Origin: Photobacterium swingsii
GTDB lineage: Bacteria; Pseudomonadota; Gammaproteobacteria; Enterobacterales; Vibrionaceae
Length of the DNA stretch: 64,000 bases
Assembly: GCF_024346715.1 (NCBI RefSeq)
Contig: NZ_AP024852.1
Coordinates: 868,001-932,000, forward strand
Direction of reading: 5' to 3'
Below, piece by piece: positions 1 through 8,338 of this stretch (positions are counted from its first letter, which is position 1; every line of letters starts with the position of its first letter). The notes under the pieces were generated by a model. That model did not search any database. It was not told the DNA's origin and worked only from the letters and a program-made list of their open reading frames with translations. Made by a program: the position numbers and the translations under genes.

Positions 1-761
1 AGCGAAGCGTATGCTGCATTTAGATCAGCAATGACAGCCGTGTCTTGCTTATGGCTGGCAATATACAAGCGCTCGTATGGGAGATCGGGTAATTCTTGGA
101 AGACGATTGATTCTCGATCATCTTCACGTGATAACATATTGCGTAATGTGATGGCATTACCAATATAAGCATTTGCATCACCGACTCGCATCGCATTAAA
201 GGCTTCGGAGCTTGATGCGTATTGTTCGATATTTAATTTTTTATTCGATAATTGATGCAGTTGCTCTTCGATTGCAAACCCACTTTCAACTGCAATTACT
301 TGGCCGGTTAAGTCTTGAATATTACGAATAGAAGGATCTTTGCTGACGACCGCCATAGGTACGACAACCAACGGCTGGCTAAAATGCATGATTTTCTTAC
401 GCTCAAACGTCGACGATACCCCCACTAAAATATCAATTTCTTTGTTATTGAAGCCTGCAAGCACATCTTCAAAATTAGGGTATATAACGGTTTGGGTTGA
501 GTAGCCACTCTTCTTTGCTATTTCATACACTATGCTTGGCAACAAGCCTGCCATGTGACCGCGGTCAGAGACATAAGTGAATGGTGCCCAGTCAAAATTG
601 GGGTAGCCAATACGCAGTACTTTTTTTTGTTCTGGTTGTGTTGGCGTGGCAACCGAGATGATCTCTGGGCTGGTTAATTGGTTAGGCTCATATTTTTCAC
701 TTGCAAGCGCATTGTAAATGGGTGCAAAGCAAAGAATAAACAACAAAATAATTCTTAACAT
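1..761 (-). CDS. Periplasmic solute-binding-domain protein, probable sensor (partial, C-terminus outside window)
   Basis: An open frame runs from the ATG at 761 off the left edge with no stop. The product starts with a hydrophobic signal or anchor segment (MLRIILLFILCFAPIYNALA), then at about residue 48 enters a type-3 solute-binding fold (VLRIGYPNFDWAPFTY, then DILVGVSSTFERKKIMHFSQPL and later QDLTGQVIAVESG). This fold is used both by amino-acid transporter binding proteins and by the sensor halves of BvgS/EvgS/VieS hybrid kinases. The start overlaps the stop of the receiver-TPR gene by 7 bases, which implies translational coupling. That pairing favours a signalling role, as a sensor or hybrid kinase, over transport. 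No kinase domain is visible because the gene is cut, so the sensor reading is inference. Confidence 0.75.
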   Translation of the reverse strand, partial: MLRIILLFILCFAPIYNALASEKYEPNQLTSPEIISVATPTQPEQKKVLRIGYPNFDWAPFTYVSDRGHMAGLLPSIVYEIAKKSGYSTQTVIYPNFEDVLAGFNNKEIDILVGVSSTFERKKIMHFSQPLVVVPMAVVSKDPSIRNIQDLTGQVIAVESGFAIEEQLHQLSNKKLNIEQYASSSEAFNAMRVGDANAYIGNAITLRNMLSREDDRESIVFQELPDLPYERLYIASHKQDTAVIADLNAAYAS

Positions 762-2374
762 ATAGCTGCAGTCCCCGATGCTTTCGCGGTCATTTGTTCG
801 ATTGGAGTAGCAAAGGCATCGTCTTTTTTTCTGAGTGTTTGGTACCAGGCTGGAGGCTCGGATAGGGCTTCAAATGTCCAACGTGCTTCCATTAAATATT
901 CCCGCTGCAAGTGTGTTAGCGGTAATAGATTTAAGCTAAACAGCTCGATAAGCTGCTTTGCAATTATTGGGTCAAAGCGAAAGCTTGGCCAGATAGTTAA
1001 TAATGCTTGGCCTGCTAATTTGTATTGCTTGTCCGTAAATAAAGTGATCGCTTTTTGGTAGTCAGCTGCGGAGGTATTAAATGATTCACGCTGACGTTTA
1101 AGCCAATATTGTTTGAGCAAGCGATGCGTTGAGTTGTGTTCGTTCACGCTTAACTTATCCAAACGCTCTATGGTTTCAATATCAGCCTTTGTCATATTCA
1201 ATAGACGATAAACTTTGAGCAAAATGGCATTAAATTCAAAGCTGGTGGCAAGCAGTTCTTCAGCCATGGTGATATGACTGTGTTTTAATAAACGGTAGGC
1301 CGTGAAATTATCGCCGTTTCGAACGGCTTGTAAGGCTTTTAACGCAAAGGCGAAGGCACGTTCTTCGGCTGAAAGTGCTTTTTGGTTTGTCTGTATTAGC
1401 CACTGGCGTTCAATGGTGTGCTTTTGCGTAATTCCTTGCTCAATTTGCCCTAAGAATAGCAACGCATGGTAACGAGGTTCGTCCCAAATGGAGTGCTGAA
1501 TATGGGCGCAAGCTTCACGTAGCTTCGAAAAAGCACCTTGTGAGTGTAGCCCTTGGGCTAACCAAAAAAGCGAAAATTGGCGATCAAGGTTGGTATAACT
1601 TAATTGTTGGGCGTGTTGCCAGTACTGCATCGCCTCACTGAATTGGTGATTATGTAGCGCCATCTTGGCACTTAAATCTAGCACTAAGAGGTGGTTCGGG
1701 TGACTAATACGTAACGCGCTAAGCACTGCATTTGCAGCCGCTAGATCCTGTTGCAGCATGTATAGCTCAACCAGTAGCAGTTGTGCTGGTAAATAAGGGT
1801 GTTTAGGCACAAAACTCGCGAGTAGGGCGATTGCCTTTTGATGTTCACCATCAAGGGTTAACTGCTTACAAAGGGCTGTGATTGCTTGACGGAATGCCTT
1901 GGTACTTTTTGCTTGTTGTAAAGCCGATTTTGCGCCGCCAACCCCTGAAAGTTTAAACCCAGTTTGTACCAGTTTATTGAGCTTACGCTGCATAAAGCTT
2001 GCTTGTAAACGTTGCTGTAAGGCATCGCTACGTAATGGCTTTATCAGATAGTCATCCGGTTCAAATTCCGCAAACCCCATGAAGACAGGTGTTGAATCTT
2101 CAGCCGTGATCACAAAGACCATCGGAGAGTGCATCAGCAATTTTTTTTGCGATAGGTGTTCTAACAGCTGTAAGCCAGTACTACCGTGACCAAGATTGAA
2201 ATCAATAAATAAAATGTCAAAAACTTTGCTTTGACAGGCTTTGATTGCATCGCTGGCATTGGTTGCTGTGTGAATATTAGCAGGATTGAAACCACAGTTT
2301 TGTAGAATCAGTTTGGTAGTCTGTTGGATGATCGAACAGTCGTCTACAACAAGTACAGAGCTATCTTGCCGCAT
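755..2374 (-). CDS. Response regulator with receiver domain and C-terminal TPR region (VieB-like)
   Basis: 539 residues. The N-terminal 120 residues form a CheY-type receiver: acidic pair D11-D12, phosphoacceptor D58 in DILFIDFNLG, switch Thr in VFVITAED and the conserved Lys in YLIKPLR (about 112). The rest is helical, with tetratricopeptide-like repeats (about 165-470), and there is no HTH, EAL, GGDEF or kinase domain. This architecture matches VieB of the Vibrio cholerae VieSAB system, which acts by protein-protein contact rather than DNA binding. The gene overlaps by 7 bases the downstream solute-binding-domain gene, the likely cognate sensor. No VieA-type phosphodiesterase gene lies between them. 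The receiver call is firm; the VieB relationship is inferred from architecture. Confidence 0.8.
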   Translation of the reverse strand: MRQDSSVLVVDDCSIIQQTTKLILQNCGFNPANIHTATNASDAIKACQSKVFDILFIDFNLGHGSTGLQLLEHLSQKKLLMHSPMVFVITAEDSTPVFMGFAEFEPDDYLIKPLRSDALQQRLQASFMQRKLNKLVQTGFKLSGVGGAKSALQQAKSTKAFRQAITALCKQLTLDGEHQKAIALLASFVPKHPYLPAQLLLVELYMLQQDLAAANAVLSALRISHPNHLLVLDLSAKMALHNHQFSEAMQYWQHAQQLSYTNLDRQFSLFWLAQGLHSQGAFSKLREACAHIQHSIWDEPRYHALLFLGQIEQGITQKHTIERQWLIQTNQKALSAEERAFAFALKALQAVRNGDNFTAYRLLKHSHITMAEELLATSFEFNAILLKVYRLLNMTKADIETIERLDKLSVNEHNSTHRLLKQYWLKRQRESFNTSAADYQKAITLFTDKQYKLAGQALLTIWPSFRFDPIIAKQLIELFSLNLLPLTHLQREYLMEARWTFEALSEPPAWYQTLRKKDDAFATPIEQMTAKASGTAAIC

Positions 2375-2390
2375 TGAGCTTATTACCTTA

Positions 2391-2402
2391 CGCGTGTACG
2401 CG
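2391..2402. promoter_or_regulatory. 12-bp CG-rich dyad upstream of the receiver-TPR gene
   Basis: CGCGT-GT-ACGCG is a perfect inverted repeat 17 bp upstream of the receiver-TPR start codon (2374). It is GC-rich in otherwise AT-rich leader DNA. It may be an operator or a hairpin in the leader; no regulator can be named. Confidence 0.35.
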
Positions 2403-2685
2403 CTAAATCATAAATCGCAATATATCCCTGTAGACTACCCGAGCTGGTAACTGTATTGCTTTGTTTATAACTAAGCGTTATTCATCCTGAAAATAACATT
2501 GGTACAGGGGATGGGAATTTCGCGCAAATAATAAGTGAGAGTGATGCCTTTGGCAATAAACAAAATACCATTCAGTATGTCGTATTGTTAATAGGTGTAT
2601 TATTTGTGAGATATGACAATTATCGCCAATATACAGTTTATCATTCTGTTTATTGGCCGTGCGAGTTTGAGCAAATAACAGGCAT
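2403..2685. other. Intergenic region upstream of receiver-TPR gene
   Basis: About 280 bases of AT-rich non-coding DNA between the receiver-TPR gene and the pflB terminator. It should contain the promoter of the receiver-TPR/sensor operon. No convincing sigma-70, sigma-54 or FNR element was recognised, and no ORF with coding character was seen. Confidence 0.5.
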
Positions 2686-2714
2686 AAAAAAACCGACCCT
2701 AAGGCCGGTTTTTA
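2686..2714 (-). terminator. Rho-independent terminator of focA-pflB
   Basis: Inverted repeat AAAAACCG...CGGTTTTT (arms 2688-2695 and 2706-2713), with further CC/GG pairing inside, begins 22 bp past the pflB stop. A-tract and T-tract flank both sides, so it can work in either direction. It lies where the focA-pflB transcript should end. Confidence 0.8.
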
Positions 2715-2735
2715 ACAACAAATCAGAAGTCTAGA

Positions 2736-5012
2736 TTATAGAGATTCTGTGAAAGTACGTGCGATTACGTCTTTTTGTTGTTCAGTTGTTAGAGAGTTAA
2801 AACGCACAGCGTAACCCGATACACGGATAGTTAGCTGAGGGTAGTTCTCTGGGTGCTTAACAGCGTCTTCTAGCGTTTCACGGTTAAGAACGTTAACGTT
2901 CAAGTGTTGACCGCCTTCGATGCCAGACTCGTGGTGGAAGTAACCATCCATTAGGCCTGCAAGGTTAGAACGCTGTGTATCCTGCTCTTTACCTAGTGCA
3001 TTCGGTACGATAGAGAAGGTGTAAGAGATACCATCTTTCGCATCAGCAAACGGTAGTTTACCTACTGATGTTAGAGATGCTACAGCACCTTTTTCATCAC
3101 GACCGTGCATTGGGTTTGCACCTGGTGCAAATGGAGCACCTGCTTGACGACCGTCAGGCGTGTTACCAGTCTTCTTACCGTATACCACGTTTGAAGTGAT
3201 AGTTAGGATAGACTGAGTAGGGATCGCATCACGGTAAGTCTTAAGCTTACGGATCTTGTTCATGAAGTTAGATACAAGTTCACAAGCGATGTCATCAACG
3301 CGTGAATCGTTGTTACCAAACTTAGGATATTCGCCTTCGATGTCGAAGTCGATTGCGATACCGTCTTCGTCACGTACTGGCTTAACTTTAGCGTACTTGA
3401 TAGCAGCTAGTGAGTCAGCAGCAACAGATAGACCAGCGATACCACAAGCCATAGTACGACGAACGTCACGGTCATGTAGAGCCATAAGCGCTGATTCGTA
3501 GCTGTACTTGTCGTGAGAGTAGTGGATAGCATTTAGTGCTGTCACGTACTGAGTTGCTAACCAATCCATTAGGCTATCTAGACCAGCGTATACTTTGTCG
3601 AAGTCTAGAACTTCGTCAAGCATAGGTTCTGCTTTAGGACCAACCTGAATTTTCAGTTTCTCATCCACACCACCGTTGATTACGTAAAGTAGTGTTTTAG
3701 CAAGGTTTGCACGCGCACCGAAGAATTGCATGTGCTTACCGATAACCATTGGAGATACACAACAAGCGATAGCGTAGTCATCGTTGTCGAAATCTGGACG
3801 CATTAGGTCATCATTTTCGTACTGGATAGAAGAAGTATCGATAGATACTTTCGCACAGAAACGTTTGAAGCCGTCAGGTAGTTGCTCAGACCATAGAACA
3901 GTGATGTTCGGCTCTGGAGAAGGACCCATAGTGTATAGCGTGTTTAGGAAACGGAAGTTAGTACGCGATACTAGCGTACGACCGTCAACACCCATACCAC
4001 CCATAGATTCTGTTGCCCAGATTGGGTCGCCAGAGAATAGCTCATCGTACTCAGGAGTACGTAGGAAGCGAACCATACGTAGTTTCATTACGAAGTGGTC
4101 GATCATTTCCTGAGCTTGAACTTCAGTGATCTTACCAGCAGCGATATCACGCTCAATGTAGATATCTAGGAACGTAGATGTACGACCTAGAGACATTGCT
4201 GCGCCGTTTTGAGATTTAACAGCTGCTAGGTAGCCGAAGTATACCCATTGGATAGCTTCTTGTGCGTTAGTTGCTGGCTCAGAAATGTCGTAGCCGTATT
4301 TAGCTGCCATTTCTTTCATTTGACCTAGTGCACGGTGCTGCTCTTGAATTTCTTCACGAAGCTGCATAGTCATTTGTAGGTCGTCGCCTTTCTCTAGTTT
4401 TTCTTGTAGAGAATGGAATTGAGCAACTTTTTCTTTGATTAGGAAATCAATACCGTATAGAGCAACACGACGGTAGTCACCAATGATACGACCACGGCCG
4501 TATGCATCTGGAAGACCAGTCAGAACGCCAGATTTACGACATTTTAGGATGTCTGGAGAGTAAACATCGAAAACGCCTTGGTTGTGCGTTTTACGGTACT
4601 CAGAGAAGATTTTTGATACTTCTGGGTCAAGAGTACGGCCGTATGCTTTACAAGAACCTTCGATCATACGCACGCCGCCGTTTGGCATGATTGCGCGTTT
4701 TAGTGGAGCTTCAGTTTGAAGACCAACGATCGTTTCTAGATCTTTGTTGATGTAACCTGCATCGTGAGCAGTGATGGTAGAAACAAGGGAAGTATCGAAA
4801 TCAACAGGAGCGTGAGTGCTGTTTTCCTGCTTGATACCTTCCATTACTTGATCCCAAAGCTTGTTAGTTGCTTCAGTACCTTCAGTAACTAGGAAAGACT
4901 CGTCACCCTCGTAAGGAGTGTAGTTTTTCTGGATAAAGTCGCGAACGTTAACATCGTTCTGCCATTCGCCAGCAGCGAAACCTTCCCAAGCTTTAGCAAA
5001 TTGCTCTGCCAT
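2736..5012 (-). CDS. pflB: Formate C-acetyltransferase (pyruvate formate-lyase)
   Basis: Glycyl-radical enzyme that converts pyruvate and CoA to acetyl-CoA and formate during anaerobic growth in the cytoplasm. The 758-residue length is close to E. coli PflB (760). The adjacent catalytic cysteines are C417-C418 (in [11 protein letters not shown]). The glycyl-radical loop RVSGYAVRF is near the C-terminus with the radical-bearing glycine at 733. The gene sits 60 bp downstream of focA on the same strand and is followed by a terminator. The PflA activase gene is not in this window. Identification is essentially certain. Confidence 0.98.
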   Translation of the reverse strand: MAEQFAKAWEGFAAGEWQNDVNVRDFIQKNYTPYEGDESFLVTEGTEATNKLWDQVMEGIKQENSTHAPVDFDTSLVSTITAHDAGYINKDLETIVGLQTEAPLKRAIMPNGGVRMIEGSCKAYGRTLDPEVSKIFSEYRKTHNQGVFDVYSPDILKCRKSGVLTGLPDAYGRGRIIGDYRRVALYGIDFLIKEKVAQFHSLQEKLEKGDDLQMTMQLREEIQEQHRALGQMKEMAAKYGYDISEPATNAQEAIQWVYFGYLAAVKSQNGAAMSLGRTSTFLDIYIERDIAAGKITEVQAQEMIDHFVMKLRMVRFLRTPEYDELFSGDPIWATESMGGMGVDGRTLVSRTNFRFLNTLYTMGPSPEPNITVLWSEQLPDGFKRFCAKVSIDTSSIQYENDDLMRPDFDNDDYAIACCVSPMVIGKHMQFFGARANLAKTLLYVINGGVDEKLKIQVGPKAEPMLDEVLDFDKVYAGLDSLMDWLATQYVTALNAIHYSHDKYSYESALMALHDRDVRRTMACGIAGLSVAADSLAAIKYAKVKPVRDEDGIAIDFDIEGEYPKFGNNDSRVDDIACELVSNFMNKIRKLKTYRDAIPTQSILTITSNVVYGKKTGNTPDGRQAGAPFAPGANPMHGRDEKGAVASLTSVGKLPFADAKDGISYTFSIVPNALGKEQDTQRSNLAGLMDGYFHHESGIEGGQHLNVNVLNRETLEDAVKHPENYPQLTIRVSGYAVRFNSLTTEQQKDVIARTFTESL

Positions 5013-5072
5013 TGTATACCTACCTATATTCTATTCAGTAGAAAAAATAATCGTGTTATCGACGTCTAAAAC

Positions 5073-5942
5073 TTAGTGGCTTTGGCCTTTTAGCTCTGGA
5101 CGGCGATGGATAATCCAATAAGTCATACCAACTAAGAAGCCACCACCAAGGATATTACCTATGGTTACTGGAATCAGGTTGTTGAAAACAAAATGACTTA
5201 CCGTTAAATCTGCAAACTGCGATGGGTCAACACCTGCCATGGTCCAAAACTCAGGACTAGCGAAAGAGTGAATCACGATACCCATCGGAATCATAAACAT
5301 GTTAGCGATGCTGTGCTCAAAACCACACGCTACAAACATAGCAACAGGGAGCAGCATTACCATAACTTTATCAGTTGCGGTGCGACAAGAAAATGTCATC
5401 CACGTTGCCAAGCACACCATTAGGTTACATAGCATACCTAATACTACGGCTTGGCCAAAAGTATGGTGCAATTTGTGTTGTGCAATTTTCATTGCTGTGA
5501 TGCCCCATTGGCCATTTGCACCCATATGTTGTTGTGCAATCCAAATGCAAGCCACAAAGAAACTAGCGCCAACAAAGTTACCTAAGTAAACGACAACCCA
5601 GTTGCGTAATAATTGAAAAGTCGTAATGCGGCCACTTGCGCGAGCAACAGTAGTTAGAACCGAAGAAGTGAAAAGCTCACCACCACAAATAACGACAAGA
5701 ATAAGACCAAGGCTAAACGCGAGACCACCAACGAGTTTAGCCATGCCCCAAGACATGTCACCCGCGCCAGTCGTAACCGTGGTATAGAAAACAAAGGCAA
5801 TTGAAATAAATACGCCAGCAGTAATAGCAAGGAAGAAGGATTGTAGTGGATTCTTCGTTGCTTTATAGACACCAACTTCTTCGGCTTTATGCGCCATCGC
5901 GGGTGGCATGAGAGCGTCAAACGGGTTGTTTTCAGTGTTCAC
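5073..5942 (-). CDS. focA: Formate channel/transporter FocA
   Basis: 289-residue inner-membrane protein of the formate/nitrite transporter family (pentameric channel, six transmembrane helices per subunit). The N-terminal cytoplasmic stretch contains FDALMPPAMA. The pore-region motif GFEHSIANMF includes the conserved histidine of the formate channel. It moves formate made by PflB out of, or back into, the cell. It is the first gene of focA-pflB, with an FNR-like box 65 bp upstream of its ATG, consistent with anaerobic induction. Confidence 0.97.
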   Translation of the reverse strand: MNTENNPFDALMPPAMAHKAEEVGVYKATKNPLQSFFLAITAGVFISIAFVFYTTVTTGAGDMSWGMAKLVGGLAFSLGLILVVICGGELFTSSVLTTVARASGRITTFQLLRNWVVVYLGNFVGASFFVACIWIAQQHMGANGQWGITAMKIAQHKLHHTFGQAVVLGMLCNLMVCLATWMTFSCRTATDKVMVMLLPVAMFVACGFEHSIANMFMIPMGIVIHSFASPEFWTMAGVDPSQFADLTVSHFVFNNLIPVTIGNILGGGFLVGMTYWIIHRRPELKGQSH

Positions 5943-6006
5943 AGGAATGCTCTTTCAGTTCAAATTTTTGCTGGGAGAATAATAGCAAATGGCAGCACTC
6001 AAAAAG

Positions 6007-6020
6007 TTGATTCAGATCAT
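6007..6020 (-). promoter_or_regulatory. FNR-like box upstream of focA
   Basis: TTGAT-TCAG-ATCAT matches the FNR consensus TTGAT-N4-ATCAA at 9 of 10 positions. It ends 65 bp upstream of the focA start codon. FNR activation of focA-pflB is established in E. coli; use of this site here is inferred. Confidence 0.65.
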
Positions 6021-6032
6021 GGCGGTGAAATT

Positions 6033-6061
6033 ATATAACAACTTTGGTCGTTTTGTTATAT
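6033..6061. repeat. Inverted repeat ATATAACAA-N11-TTGTTATAT
   Basis: Perfect 9-bp arms with an 11-bp spacer, just upstream of the FNR-like box. It could be an operator of the focA-pflB promoter region. AT-rich composition makes chance dyads more likely, so confidence in function is low. Confidence 0.35.
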
Positions 6062-6265
6062 GTCATACAAACGTAATTTGTTGATTTATAAAGATATAAA
6101 TTTTTTGATAAACGCTAAAAAAATTTTAATGTAATTTAATTTCATCTCGTAAGGTGAAATTTACACTTTAGGGTTATCTATGTAATTTCAACAACATAGT
6201 GAATTGGAACGCCCTCTTTTTTAGCTAGGTTATGATTATTGGAAATATTGATTCCGATTCGCTTG

Positions 6266-6285
6266 TTAATACAAAGTTGTATTAA
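6266..6285. repeat. Inverted repeat TTAATACAA-AG-TTGTATTAA
   Basis: Perfect 9-bp arms with a 2-bp spacer, about 325 bp upstream of focA. GTTAAT motifs, as seen in ArcA-type direct repeats, start at 6265 and 6299. It may belong to the redox control region of focA-pflB, but no regulator is established. Confidence 0.35.
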
Positions 6286-6982
6286 TAATCAATGCTTTGT
6301 TAATGAATGTGGTTTGAGTTTGTTGTAATAAGCAAAAAGGATAATAAGCGAACTCGTAATAACGCTAAATTTTGTTACAAAATGTGATATTACCGCTAGT
6401 GCGCCTATTTTTTCACCATCTCATGCCGTGTGTAGTAAGAATTCAACAACTTCTTGTGTATTGGAATAGCAGCATGCTGGTTACCAGATTTTAGATCATA
6501 AAAGCACATTACACCTTTTATTGTTACCGCGTGTTTCTCATGCCTATCGCTATGCCACAGCTGTATGGGTAGGGGGGGATAGCGGGGGAGAAAGTGTGAC
6601 CCAGTGCAGTATTGTTTCGATGGAAAATATTTTTATTATTAATACTTTATTGATGTTTAATCTCGGAGCCTTACTTAACTAAGATCAATCAAATATTGCG
6701 GTCATTGTGCTATGCCGCAAGGTCTTTGTTGTTATACCCAATCCCTTATTGAGTGAAAAGTTAGAATATTTTTCATACATTTTGACGCTTATCTCATCTC
6801 AATGGTACGAGCAGTGAAAGTTGTCACAGATTAGCTTTGGCGCCTGTAGCAGAATTATGTGGCTTAATAAAAACGATCGCGCATCTTGTGCTGATTAAGA
6901 ATTAAATGCCGAAGTAATATGCTGCTTACTGGCGAGTATGCAGATAAGTGGACGACGCTTTGGCATAACAACGAGGGATACG

Positions 6983-8338
6983 ATGAAAACCAAGATAGCT
7001 AATTACATTGATGGCTTGCGAGAAGATTATATCCAAGCTGTTCAACATTTAGTGTCGATGCCAAGTGTATATCAAGAGGATGAGAGTAATACGCCATTTG
7101 GTCAGCCAATTGATGACTGCTTAACGGCGACATTAGCGTTTTGTGAAACGTTAGGCTTTTCAACTTATAAAGATCCTGAAGGTTATTACGGTTACGCTGA
7201 AGTGGGTCAGGGTGAACAAATGATAGGGGTACTTGGCCACCTTGATGTTGTACCCGTTGGTGAACTGTCAGCATGGGATTCCGACCCGTTTGCAGCGGAC
7301 ATTCGCGATGGTCGTATTTACGGTCGCGGCACCCAAGATGACAAAGGCCCAACGATTGCGGCTATGTTTGCCGTAAAAGCCTTACAAGCATGCGATGTTA
7401 CTTTTAATAAACGTGTTCGCTTTATATTCGGTACGGATGAAGAAACACTGTGGCGTTGTATTGATCGCTACTGTGAGAAAGAAGAAATTCCCCAATGTGG
7501 CTTCACGCCTGATTCTGCCTTCCCATTGATCCACGCTGAAAAAATGCTGATCCAATCTTATTTGAAGTGTGGCGGTGATGTGGATCTAAGCCTTAAATGC
7601 GGCGGTGCGTTAAATGCCGTTCCTGAGCTTGCTCGCTACCAAGGTCCTTTACTGGAAGAGTTGGTTGCTGCACTTGATCAAATGGGCTTCGATTTTAGCT
7701 GTGAAGACGATGAGCTGACGGTATTCGGTAAGGCCGCGCATTCAGCATCAGCAGATACGAAAGGTGTCAATGCGATTGCACGACTCTGTATGGCGCTAGT
7801 TAAAGTGGGCGTAGATCATCCTATGGTGCGCTTCATCGCTGAACAAGTAGGTGAAGATGCCAATGCCAAAGAAATTTTTGGTTCTGTGGAAGATGTCAGT
7901 GGGCGCTTAACTTTCAATGTGGCACAGCTAGAGATTGATGAAGCCCATAGCCAGTGTGGGATTGATATTCGTGTGCCTGTTACTTTCAGTAAAGAAGATT
8001 ACGATAACGACATTAAAGCGGTGAGTGAGCAATACGACTTGCAATACGAAGAGTTCGATGTGTTGCCATCACTTTATATGCCAGCAGATAGCCCAATTAT
8101 CCAAAGCTTGATGAAAGCATACCAAGATATCAGTGGCGATATGGACAGTAAGCCAATGACATCTGGTGGGGCGACATATGCCCGTGCTATGCCAAATTGT
8201 GTTGCGTACGGGGCTATATTCCCTGGGCGCGAGAAAGTAGAACACATGCCAAATGAATACCTCATTATCGATGACATGCTTAAAGCGATGAATGTGTACG
8301 CAAATGCCATTTATCAGCTACAGGGAGTAGAGTTATGA
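6983..8338 (+). CDS. M20 family dipeptidase (Sapep/PepV-like)
   Basis: Zinc metallopeptidase, 451 residues from the chosen start. Motifs of the M20A fold are GHLDVVPVG (zinc ligand H86, D88), GRGTQDDKGP (bridging Asp about 120), GTDEE (catalytic and ligand Glu 153-154) and a C-terminal TSGGATYARAMPN segment. The family removes N-terminal residues from dipeptides in the cytoplasm. The frame is open from 6938, but the ATG at 6983 has a good Shine-Dalgarno (GAGGGA about 5-6 bases before it), while the upstream one does not. It overlaps the following permease gene by 4 bases (ATGA), suggesting uptake and hydrolysis of a peptide. Exact substrate unknown. Confidence 0.85.
   Translation: MKTKIANYIDGLREDYIQAVQHLVSMPSVYQEDESNTPFGQPIDDCLTATLAFCETLGFSTYKDPEGYYGYAEVGQGEQMIGVLGHLDVVPVGELSAWDSDPFAADIRDGRIYGRGTQDDKGPTIAAMFAVKALQACDVTFNKRVRFIFGTDEETLWRCIDRYCEKEEIPQCGFTPDSAFPLIHAEKMLIQSYLKCGGDVDLSLKCGGALNAVPELARYQGPLLEELVAALDQMGFDFSCEDDELTVFGKAAHSASADTKGVNAIARLCMALVKVGVDHPMVRFIAEQVGEDANAKEIFGSVEDVSGRLTFNVAQLEIDEAHSQCGIDIRVPVTFSKEDYDNDIKAVSEQYDLQYEEFDVLPSLYMPADSPIIQSLMKAYQDISGDMDSKPMTSGGATYARAMPNCVAYGAIFPGREKVEHMPNEYLIIDDMLKAMNVYANAIYQLQGVEL

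Larger units (their letters stand above)
5943..6982. other. 1-kb divergent intergenic region focA / M20 peptidase
   Basis: A long AT-rich region without a credible gene on either strand. It contains the FNR-like box, several AT-rich dyads (6033-6061, 6084-6101, 6266-6285) and a run of four G-tracts at 6567-6588. The half nearest focA looks like a complex anaerobic promoter region; the half nearest the peptidase shows no promoter I can name. A short in-frame extension upstream of the peptidase ATG (from 6938) is judged untranslated. Confidence 0.6.

Noticed and set aside
6675..6688. TTAAC-TAAG-ATCAA as a second FNR site
   Set aside because: Only 8 of 10 consensus positions match and the left half site is poor; AT-rich DNA gives such matches by chance.
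6938..6982. 15-residue N-terminal extension of the M20 peptidase
   Set aside because: The upstream ATG lacks a Shine-Dalgarno, and the family aligns from the ATG at 6983.
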